A stretch of 64,000 nucleotides of DNA. It comes from Eucommia ulmoides. Taxonomy: Eukaryota > Streptophyta > Magnoliopsida > Garryales > Eucommiaceae. The notes beneath the pieces are model-generated. The model made no database searches, was not told where the DNA came from, and saw nothing but the letters and a program-made list of their open reading frames with translations. This document shows, piece after piece, positions 35,901 through 47,900 of the stretch. The position numbers and the translations under genes are program-made. Within the stretch, counting starts at the first letter, position 1. The number at the start of each line of letters is the position of its first letter. Location: positions 17,998,803 to 18,062,802 of the forward strand of contig CM028339.1 of assembly GCA_016647705.1 (NCBI GenBank), in the 5' to 3' direction.

Positions 35901-38900
35901 AGGGGATCGTTAAAATATTTACTTTTAATATGTTATTTAGTATTTTACGTCATGTTGACTAATATAGTAGTTACTTTTATTCTTTTATTACCCCCATTTA
36001 TTCGGGGCGAGTTACTTCCTTGTTTGGTCTACTTTTATGATTATATAATCAAAGCAGTATACTCAATGTAATATACAAAATTAATATTTGGGGAGTGTAG
36101 CCTCAATGTACTATACAAATTACAATATTATTCTTTCTCCTATATTTTTTTTTTGGTCATTAGAGTTTCAAGAGCTCGAGTTCCATTATGTTCTTGTCAA
36201 ATAGACCTATAACAATAAATATGATCATATTGTCTCTGTATCAATACGGCCTAACAAAACATTATAACTATTGCTCGAGGATGATATCAGTCAACTGGAA
36301 AATTCTTGTCAGATTAATAATTGCAACCTTTAATTATCTTCCTTCTATGAGGGTGGCTTATTGTACTCCTAGATTCCCTCTTTATATTGAGACCTCATAA
36401 GTGCAACAGTACAGTGCAATATAATTCGGCCCTCTAATTCAAGGCTAGGGAATAAAGTGAACACATCTATTAGTTCCCCCAAACCCATTCCAGAAAATCT
36501 GGCAAAACATTGGTTTCCACTGCATAGATTTATGAAATTAAGAAGCGAGACATCTATGAATGGAATGCAGTAGCAGAATAATTTCAATTAACATGTTCGA
36601 CAACTCACATCTTGTCCTTTGGCCACCAAACCTTTATCTTGGACCCAACCAATTTCTCGCCTTTGACAGAACCGGTAATTTTGGAAGCCTGAATAGGAAA
36701 ATAAAAAGTATAACCAATCCAGAGATTTGCAAAAATAAAAGAAATATTCAATCTGAATGCATGCACACGGAGAGAGTAAATTAAGCATAATTCCCATGGA
36801 ATTCATCAAGAACATGCCCGCAAAATTAATGGCAAAAAAATGGAGATTGACAGGTCAAATGCAACATACTAGATTCTTGTTTGTTCAGCAACATAAATAT
36901 CTTAATAGTTCTCAATTCTACGAATATTGGTATTTAGTACAGAAGATTATTTATCTGCTACGGTGTATTGGTATTGAATACCGTAGATTCTATATTTGCC
37001 AAAATAGCAAAATAAACATCGAAAAAAACGTAAATGAGCATTAAGCAATTAAAGCATAAGTAATAATGAAACTACTTGGGAAGCATCTTACGCATACCAA
37101 TACATTTGAACTTTCCAATTTAAGGTGTCAATAACCGCTGCCTTTGCAGGTTTGCATTAAGAAATCACTCCTTGAATGATTTTCCTTTACCCTTTTAAGC
37201 TGAGTTTTCATGACATTTCAATAAATTTGATGGTCTCTGAAAATGTTTGAGATTGACATACAATTAAATTAAAATATCACAATAATTTTATAAATACTCA
37301 AATTCTGATTCGATTATATTAAGCCACTGCTTCCTCTACAAAAACCATTACGATGCACAAATAACAGCAACATTAATACATGTGCAGCAACAATTAAGGA
37401 GCAACGTAGGCCCTTCTATACTCCATTATTTTAGAAGCAAGCGGCTTAGCAATTAAAACATGATACATTGCTACACATAATGCAAACCCTATCGAAAGGA
37501 CACCTTAATCCTTAGATCAAAATCATTAAAAATAAGGATGGGTTATTTAAGGTAGTGAAATCCCAGTCCACATAGAAAGTACCACCTATCTCTATTAGAG
37601 CTAAAATCATACCTCATCCATATGTGGATTGTGGCTCCTCTTGTGTTTTGCCTTGGATGCTTTATCAACCTTGCTTTCGTCTCTCCTTAATGATTTGGTT
37701 GTAGAATGAGAAGCCATACGCTACACAGCGCAAACAAATAAATAAGCAAAAGCAATAGAAATAAAGTATCAAAATGCATGAGTTATGAGAAACTTGGATC
37801 GGTGCAATTCATAAAGAATTTTTTTCAAGATCAATGTAGTCAAAGAAGATTTACCAAATCTGTTCAATGAATACCTGGCCACCAGCTTCTTTCTTCATGG
37901 GAACAGTGCTCGCCCCACTCAGTTTCCCATAATCTGTTGACCGGACAGCAGAAACAACTTTCCCTTGAGGACAGTTGTGGACCCCATCGGTCTTGATGGC
38001 AGTATTATTTCCCGTTAAGGCCCTCTCACTTTTCGGTTTCTCATCTCCCTTACAATGCAAAATTCATACTAGTTCAGTTGCACGTGCAAGACACGTGGTG
38101 CAAGCATGTGGTGCAAGACACGTGCTACAGTCTAGCGAACCATTTGACAAGGCTTTTACAAATATTTTTAACAATCCAAAAATAAACAAATAAATATATG
38201 ATTAATAACCATGAGGATAATTATCCCAAATTCATGATTAAGAGATTTTTTATGTCCTACTTTTATTCTCCATTTCTTTGAAAAAAACTATATTTTCAAA
38301 AACAATTTTGATTCTTTTTTTATTTTTTCCTTTTCTCAAAACCCTAAAAGAATATTTTGAATTAAAAAAATGTGTCACCAACAGTGGCTAATTTCTTTGA
38401 AAGTTGAAATTTTGCTTTTGTCAAAAGACTATATCAGAGTACCATAAATAGTGATTTTTTATCGTCTAATTTTTCAGGTAACTTTTCCCTTCTTGTTCAA
38501 TCAGTCATCGAGTTTGAAATGGTTCCAAATAGTTTCAAAATCAAGCCGAAAGAGTGCTGACATTTTAGTTGTGCAGCTGTGCTTTAGATGGAAAGAGGAT
38601 AAAAAATTATTAGGAAAGCAAAAGCCTTTATATAGGAACAAGGACGGATATATAAATTGGCATGGAAATGATTGGTATCATAACTAATGCTTCTTTAAAA
38701 ATGCACTTTTTTGGCAACTTTTTCCCTTATTTGATCAATAAATTACAGGACTTCAAAATGAATCTAAATAGTTTCAAAATCAAACAAAAAAAGATGCTGA
38801 CATTTTAGTTGTGCTGTTGTGCTTTAGACAGGAAGAACAATAAGAATTATTAAGAAAGAAAGAGCCTTTATAACGGGGCAAGGATGGTAATATGAAATAG

Positions 38901-41900
38901 ACATGGGGAAAAAATGATATCATACGGTGAACGGTGCAATTTTCATTCAAGAAACCCTATCTTTTATAACAGAAAAATAACAATGATTTAGGAGCAACAT
39001 AAAGCCCCCCATATCCTCCATCATTTTAAAAGGTAGGAGATTAGCAATAACCTGCAATACAATGCTACATTACTGCAAAGCTATAGAGAAGACAATGATC
39101 TATAGAAATTCTTACCTCTTCCCTCTGTGACTTAGGCTTCCTCTTGCGTTTTGCCTTGGATGCTTTACCAGAATTATTTTCATCTCTACTTTTTGGATTG
39201 GTTTTAGAGTGAGATGCCACATTCTACATAACCCAAACAAATGTATAACCAATGCAGTAAAAATCAAGCATGGAGAATGAGAACACTTGGACAGGTACAA
39301 CTATGTAAGAGAAATTCTTAGTTTCTTCAATTGTCGAAGAAGAATTATTCGGCCGGTTCAACTTATACCTGATCACCGGTCTCTTCAACGACATCCCCAA
39401 AGGTCATGGTGGCAATAATATACTCTCTAAGGGGCATCCCACGTTTGGATTTTACATCTCCCTTACAATGCAAAGTTCATATTAGGATAGTATTCATGTA
39501 ATTTCGATAACAACAATTTAGCAGTAACATAACCCCTTCAAATACACATTATTTTTAAGGAAGCATCTTGGAAACCATCCCATGACACATTGCCACATAT
39601 AACGGGAAACATATGGAGAGGAAACCTTTTTATAAAAAATGGTTAGGTCACTTTAAGACATCAAATCGGATGTCCAAGCTACTTTGCATACCTCTTCCGT
39701 CGGATTACACTTCCTCTTGCGCTTTTCTTTGGACAATTTATCAATTTGTTTTCCATCTCCAGTTAAGGATTTGGTTGTAGAGTGAGAAACCACATCCTAC
39801 ATAGCCCAAACAAATACATAAGCAAAAGTGGTAAGAATCAATTATGTAAAGTTTGACAAACACTTAGATCGTTGCCATTAATAAAGATAATATTTAGCTC
39901 AAGATCAGAGCAACTATTAAAGAAGAAATATTTAGTTCAGGATTGGAACTGATTCTTGACCCGTCACAGAAACAACTCTTCGCCCACTTTGTTCCTTCAC
40001 ATGTCCCTTCTAATGCAAAATTAAGAAGGAAAAATTAACAGCATTCATGTATATTTTAGCAACAACAGTTTAGGAGCAATATAACCCCTTCAATGATATA
40101 TTACATTTAAGTAAAGCATATGGCGAGGAAAGTTAGGTTTCTTGTAGCCTTGACGTCCCATATAGAATGTACTAGCTAACTTGCAAAGAGCCAAGGTCAT
40201 ACCTCTTCCATCTTTGGATTACGCTTCCGCTTGCGCTTTCCCTTGGACGCTTTATAAAGTTTTTTGCCATCTACAGTTACAGAATGAGAAGCCATATCCT
40301 GCATAGACCAAACAAATACATAAGCAAAAGTGGTAATAATCAAGTATGTAAAGTTTGACAAACACTTAGATTGGTGCAATTCATAAAGAATAATTTGTTT
40401 CTAGATCAGAGCATCTATTAAACAAGGCTCAAGATTGGAGCAATTATCAAAGAGAAGTTATTTAATCAGTTCAATTAATACCTGGTCACCATATTCTTCA
40501 TCCTTCATGGAATCAGTTCTTGACCCACTCTGTTTCTTAGCATCTTTCAGCTGGACAGGCGACTTATGGACCCCATTGGTTTTGGTTGCAGTTATATTTC
40601 CCGTTACTTTCCTCCCACATTTTGCTTTTGCATTGCCCTTACCTTTGGATTCCTTTTTCAATTTGACAGATGTACACTCTGAATCTTTCTTCTCAACTAG
40701 AGTCAGCAACTCTCCCTTCGAAGCTGATAAATCCAAATCCGGATGCTTTTCCACAATTGGGACCAATTTCCGAACCTTATCACGTTTGGAATGGACCCCG
40801 TCAGGAAAACTGTCATTTTTAGATGAGCAAGCACGTAAATCTCCATTAAGCAATGATTTTGGTGAACAAACGGGAGACTGAGTCTCCTTTTCAGACCCTG
40901 ATGGTAAAATTTTCTTCTTTCGGGGTATCTTGGTGTGATTAGATGGTCGAAGATATTTTTTCGTCATAGTTAACCAAGAATAATCATATCCCTCCTCCGG
41001 TTTCATCAAAGTATTAGGCTTTCTATCCCGTTTCTTTCGAATTGCCACTGACTCTAATTCTTGTTCCTCCACCGATTTGGAGCCATCGGAATTTCCAGAT
41101 TGCTCGTTTCTTACATCAGTGCTGGTCTCATGAGAACGCTCTAATGTCTTATGCGATTTTCGATCATCAGAGGTGTTATCATTGCTTGATTGAGCTGGGC
41201 CATTGTTTATCACTAATATGGTCTTTCCATCATCATCATCTACTGCAAGCTCTTTAAACTCCTGAAAAGAAATTTGAACACACTTCCAATGGTGAATTTA
41301 TCAGGGGAAAAATGAGACAAGACGATCTAAAGGCTTCATATCACCCTTGTAATGATGAGATTTCTCATACGGCCAAGATGGCCTGATTTTTTTCCCAACA
41401 TCCCCCCCACCCCCTCCCCAAAAAAACAATTACTCATCTTTTAGAGCATGACAAGCAATGGGCTCTATGGTTGAATTCACAAATCTAATTTTGAGTCTTG
41501 GAATGGCGACAACTGAACCAATGCAGCCGGGCATATACCATGCACTTATTGAGAAATGATAATTACACTGTGCCACTTTTTAATAGTAATTGTAGTCAGA
41601 TTAGTTACTACAAAGAAGATAAACATCTAAGGTCATATTTGGTACATGGGATTCATCTTGGGATTGGAATGAAGTTGGGAATGACCATTCCATTCCTACA
41701 TTTGGTTGATGGGATTGGTTTTCATTCCCATTCCCAAATAATGACTAATCCCACAACTCATGGAATTAGTCAATTCCAAATAAAATGAGGTATTAGGTAA
41801 TCCTAGAATTACCTAGTCCCAAATGAAATGAGGTATTATGTAAGAAGAAGGATCTATACTTCTGTTTCCGTATTTTTCACAACAGAAAATAAAATTCTGG

Positions 41901-44900
41901 GAACAGAAACAAAAATATAGTGGTGTTGCTTTCATATTTCTGTTCCCAAAAAACATGGAACGGAAACAAAAATATGGGAACAAAATCTGGGAACAAAAAC
42001 AAAAACAGAAATCTGGGAACAAAAACAGAAATCTGGGAACAAAAATATAAATCTGGAAACAAAACAAAAACAGAAATATGGGAACAAAAACAGAAATCTA
42101 GGAACAAAAACAAAAACAGAAATTTGGGAACATATTTATGTTTTTGTTCCCAGATTTCTATGTTTGTTCCCATATTTCTGTTTGTGTTCCCAATTTTCTA
42201 TTTTTGTTCCAAGAAAACCTGGAATATAGATATAAAACTCGGAATAAACAACTTTTCCTCCATATGTTTATTTGTATTCCCAATTTTATGAGAACATAAA
42301 CACTAAACAAGTGAGGCATAAGTGGGATTTGATATTTCTATATCTTAAGTCCGTTGATAAAATAATTGGAACAGAATCAGTAAAATTGGGAAAAATCTGT
42401 TTTGTTCTGTTCTCAGATTTTTACAACAAAATCCTGGAATCAAAATATAAGCAAATCATTTTTTTATTTTTATTTTTCAATTATAAATTTTTTTGCGAAC
42501 AGAAAAAAGGGAAACAAAAACACGAAAGTACTTCCAAACCCTTTAATTTGTCGGGTTAAAGGATAACCTAGGTGACATTTGTTTAGTGCCTTTAAATAAT
42601 TCTGTTATGTTCACAAAATTTTGTTCTAAAATTTCCGAATATTTAAGAATATTGTTTCATTTTTATTTATTGGTCATTCCAATACTATGTTTAATGTATT
42701 TTGTAACCAAATATAGGAATGGTAATGGTCATTCCAATACTATATTTAATACCGTTTATCACCAAACATAGGAATGGTAATGGTTATTCTATTTCAACAC
42801 CATATTCATTCCAATACCACACTCATTCAATTCCATTTTATTCCATTCCAGCGTACCAAACATAGCGTAACTGTCAGTCTTAGACATCGAAATCATTAAA
42901 ACGTTCCTTTCAAACTAATTAATTTTACTTTCTTCCCTCTCTTTTAAACTAGTCACGCTCTACTCGTGCCCTTCCAATGCAATTGATTATCATATATTCA
43001 CCAAAACATATAGCTGGCAATTGAATATATTTGTTCGTTTTAATCTACAACAACGAATTACCGAAAGCAAAGGGAAATGCAACTAGGATGCATAGATTCA
43101 CAAGTAGGAGAAACGAACCAGATTTTCCTTTCCAGATGTATCCTGACATATTGAAGTGACTACATCAGCATAGTCATCTAAAGCAAGGCCCGTGGCCCTC
43201 ACTGCTTCCGGGAGATATGGTTTGAGTTTGGTAGCACAATTTTCTAACACTTTCTTCCCCAGCATCCATGAAATAGGTGAAATAAACTGGGAAAGAAATT
43301 ATTAAACCTGATTAAAAATTCATACAGAACTATGGGAATGTCTAAAATGGAAGAAAAAGCCAAGAAGAGGGCAAAACCTGATTTTCGTTTTTTACGCTAG
43401 TTAGAAGGAGAATCAAAAGCTCAGATGCCACATCTTCACTTTGCTGCACGACCAAAGTCATGATTTTCTCCATGTTTGCAAAAACATCTGGGGGGTGCTC
43501 AGGCCTTGTGGTGCAGGAAAAAAAAATCCATAGTATTAATTAATCAGAAGAAAATGCAACTATAGAACCCAAAAAAAATTCTTCATTTAACCATACATGC
43601 ACATATAAAAGCCTATACGCCTTCCAAGCGAAAACTACTATATACCCTCCGTGGCTAATCACCGGTAAAGAAAAACATCACCATCACACTCTGCCTAAAT
43701 AAGGAAAAATACCTAAAAGAAAATTCAGACATTTACCATTCCTAGGGAAACGATACATGTTAAACATGTATAACAGTTGGATGTAAATAAATGTTTTTCT
43801 ATGCTGCCTTCCAATATATACACTAAATATATCCTGGGAGTAAAATAATGCCTTATTTCCAAAGTAAGAACCATGTAATACCTTATGCATAAAAAGAGTA
43901 CATGAATGCATAAGCACTAAGCGGCTGCTTCATATGAGTAGCAACTTTCAGATTTATTCTATTTCCAATTCTAGATCAGTTCCAATCTTAGAACGACTTG
44001 ACACGTGTGCAACTATCTGCAACAGCAGCGGATCTAGAAAATTGTTTTTTTTTTTTGGGGGGGGGGGGGGGGGGGGAATAAATCTTTCGGGGGGAGTTTA
44101 TTAAACACTTCTATAAATTAGAGGGGGGCTTATGTAAATTTTTAATGGGTTCTGATTGATTTTTCCTAAAACAAATATAGGGTTAATAGTGAAGAGTTGA
44201 GAGGGCGTGGGACTTCAAGCCCTCCTGGGCCCTTGATAGATCCGCCGTTGATTATCTACTATTAAAATTTTTAAGTAGTGGAAACATGTCTTAAATTGAA
44301 AACATATCTAAGGATTTTATCAATAAATTCTATATTACAGGATTAACAAGCATAATCAACAACTAAACAAGTGCGTACAAGAAAAATAATAAGTAACTGC
44401 CCAGTATTACGTTATTAACTTGGAAAGCATTCAAAATTAGAACTATTAAGACATTTATAACACCCGCAAGAAGGTTGATGATTTAGAAAATAGAAGCTAG
44501 TCGGTCTTTGTCTCACCTAGACTTTCCTATTTCATGTTGCCATTCTATTCAAATTTTACCTAAAAATAACAAAGATGGCACTGTTGGATCCATATATCAT
44601 GCGGCGACCAAATGTGTGCCACCAAGCCCGGCAAGTCCAAAAGAGTATTTATTATTAAATAAAAAAATCTACTCATAGTAACCGGAAACACCCTTAAAAC
44701 AGGAAGTGAATCCAAATCCAATAGATGTCGGACTTGGATACATAGCGAAAATTGTTAAATTGCAAGCAGCCAGCCTCCATCTCAAGGAAAAAGTGATTTG
44801 ATTTTATAGGTGTAAATTCAAGAAGGTAGACAATGAGTTCTCAGATATGATTTGAATCGTAATCAATCATCGCAGTCCAGCTTGTTCCAAAAAGGAAATT

Positions 44901-47900
44901 CTGAAAAAAGTTGTTGTAGGAGATGCCAAATAAAGAATAAATTAAGATTTTAACCTTTTATGTACGGAAACGGTTTGTTAAAAATATGTAGTCGCTACCT
45001 AGTAATATTGAAGATATGGTAGGTCACCCCATTCAGAAAGTATGGACTCACTCAAAACCAAAACCTTCTATTTTGGCCACTCGATCCTAATTCTCGAATA
45101 GCGAAGAGGAGGGGAATTCAAGTCTCAATCACAACACCAGCTACATGGATGCCAAATCATATAATTTCCTTATTTACCAAACTTACAACAATGTTCAACT
45201 TTTATTCTAAGGTCAATATTACCTCATCCGTAATTATTCTCTTACTCCGAATTTTTCTTTAAAGACGGTAGGGGCTTCAAAGCAAAGACGAAAAAAATTC
45301 GGCATAGCATTACTCGGTATCCTTTTAGCGACATAAAAAAGAGTTCGCATCTAGGCCCTAATCAAGCATACAAACTTTTGTCCCACCTAAGTATGGCCTA
45401 CTACATGAATTTTGCTTGCAACCATAAATCATTTTGGGATCATCCCCTCCATTGAGTTCAAACCATCAAATTATTCGTAATTGTCTTTTCCCAAATTATT
45501 TTAACTATATCTCTCCTTTTTGTAGCACTTTCCACTGGAAATAAGTCACATTTATATTGGGTGCTTTTATAGGTTTTCTATGCACATGCTCAAACGATCA
45601 TATAAATATTTCTATGATCTTATCTTCAAAGGATGTCATTACTAGCCTTTCTTTAACAACTTCATTCTTAATCTTATTCAATCTTGTCTTACTAGTCATC
45701 TACCTTAACATACTCATCTCCACAACACTTTTTAAACGTATTTTTTGTTTACCTTCCAAAATTCCAAACCGGCGATCTTATTGCACTCTTGCATAATTTT
45801 CCTTTTAATTTCAGTGATATCCTACAATCACTATGATCAAATATCACCCCAACTATACTTCTTCACTTTAACAATTATCCGTGCAACATCCTCAATTTCC
45901 CCATTGTGCTTAATTATAGAAATAACTAAAAAATCAACCGCAGTGACCACTTGATCTCCAACTTTTATCATATCATCATAGCTCATAATATTACGAAGAT
46001 TGTATAAAACAGAGGTAAAGTATTAATCAAATGGAATTTAAATTGTAAAGAGTATTCTGTCGAGATTGAACTATTTCACCCTTTAAAAAATTGGAACTTC
46101 AAACAAGAGAACTTCATAACAAAAGTCACCTCTGCCAGGGCAAGACCCCTCAATTTCTGAAAATGTCACTAATGCCCAATATAGAAATTATGTCCATTGG
46201 CTACTAATTTTAACTTCCAATAATATTAGAATATTTAATTCAACCCTGAAAATATTAGTACTTTCATTGTGCAGGGGTGGGGGGGTTCAAATTGACTTAT
46301 GTAATGCAAGTACTGTAACTCATTTTTTCCCCTCTTCCATTTATCAAAGTCTCACCTTTCCTCCCTTCCTCCCTCATGAGCCGTGATGAAAGTTAGCACA
46401 CAATTACTGTAAAGTTCTAAATTGAAATTTGCAAATAGTTATCGACAAAATTCCAAGTGGAAATCAATTGTATATAAAAAGGATATTATTATTTGTAAAA
46501 AAGGAATTACCATTATGCCACCACTACAAAGAATTTTGGTTCCATCACTAAACCTATGCATCAAGGCCTTAGGTGACCAATTCTAGACGATAATCCAGTC
46601 ATCATGAATAAAGGGTGCACTTAATAGCAAAGGGCAATGCCGAGGAATAATTGATTTTCACTTACCAAATAGCATCACTTTCCTTTCAAGAAAAATGCAT
46701 GTTTCCTAAACGACATAATTAGTCAAACTTGAAATGAGAGGAAAATGAAAAGATAACAACATTCACCTATCATAAATAAAGGGTGCAATTGAAAGCAAAG
46801 GAAATATCGAGAGAGAGAAAGGGAAATTGATTTTCATTAGAAAATGCATACCTTATAAAGACATAACTTGAATTGTGTTTGCAAATGCTATAGTAAAAAA
46901 GCATTGTTGCCACAGACGCGCCTGGGCATCCGCCTAGGCACTAGAAGCAGCGAGGCGCAGCCTTTGCGCCTCACCCAGGGTTAGGCGCATGCCTTGCATT
47001 AGGAGTGCACCTGGGCGCAAGGTGCACCTTGCGCGAGAGGTTGACCTAGCCCTCTTTTAATTAAAAAAGCCCAAAACAAATCAGCCTCCTTCCCATTCGC
47101 AACATCCTCCCTCCACTACTACACTCTTCGCAGAGCATCGCAGATCTTCCGTTGATCTAATTTCGGTAAGTCCTACTCCTTTTTCTTCTTCTAATCTTCT
47201 TCTTTCTCTTCCTCAAATCTTCTTCTTCCCATGTTCTTCTCCTTCTTCCCATGTTCTTCTCCTTCTTCTTTGTTGTACGTTGCCGCCCTATTATTCTATA
47301 CTGCCTTTTCTTCTTCTTCCCCTATTCTTCTACTATTGTTGCCATGTTTTTTTTCTTCTTCTATGTTGCTACCTCATTGTTGTTGTTGTTTTTTTTTCCC
47401 TTTTTTCTGTTATTGTCTCTTCTCTACTGCCTTTTCTTCTTCTTCCCCTGTTCTGCTATTGTTGCCATGTTCCGTTGTTGTGGCCTTGGGTACAATGGTA
47501 AGGTTTCCTCATTGTAACCTAGAGATCCATCTCTGTATACAGGAGTAAAATTGCGTACATCTAACCCTCCCCAAACCCCGCAATGACGAGAACCTTCGTG
47601 CACTGGACTGCCCTTTTTTTTGTTTAATTGTTTATTTAATTTAGTTGTTCATTTTCTAAATTTTGTGAATACAACAACAACAACTAAGTCTTTATCCCAC
47701 TTAAGTAGGGTCGGCTGCATGAATCCATTTACTCCATAATGAACGATCAAGGGTCATCCGCTCATTCAGGTTCAATGTCATCAACAATTCTAATAGTCTC
47801 GTCCCAAGTCTTCTTAAGCCTACATCTCCCTCTAGTAGCCCTCCGCACTTGAACTAAACCGCATTTTCTCACTGGTACTTCTATGGGTCTTCTATGCACA

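Larger units (their letters stand above)
22403..36150 (+). mobile_element. Degraded Ty1/copia element split by an 11 kb hAT-like insertion
   Basis: Left part (22403-23795): end of integrase ([13 protein letters not shown]), the linker to RT ([21 protein letters not shown]), the start of RT ([10 protein letters not shown]) and RT pieces ending [19 protein letters not shown]. Right part (34915-35908): the end of RT and RNase H ([43 protein letters not shown]) and a purine-rich tract at about 35897-35907. A putative 3' LTR runs from 35909 to about 36150. The reading resumes on the far side of the hAT insertion at the matching place. Numerous stops and frameshifts; no 5' LTR or gag. Confidence 0.75.

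Noticed and set aside
47231-47548. Three overlapping hydrophobic frames (up to 105 codons) that look like membrane proteins
   Set aside because: The hydrophobicity comes from ttcttctt-type repeats inside the hAT-like element; all three frames look alike, which is typical of simple repeats.
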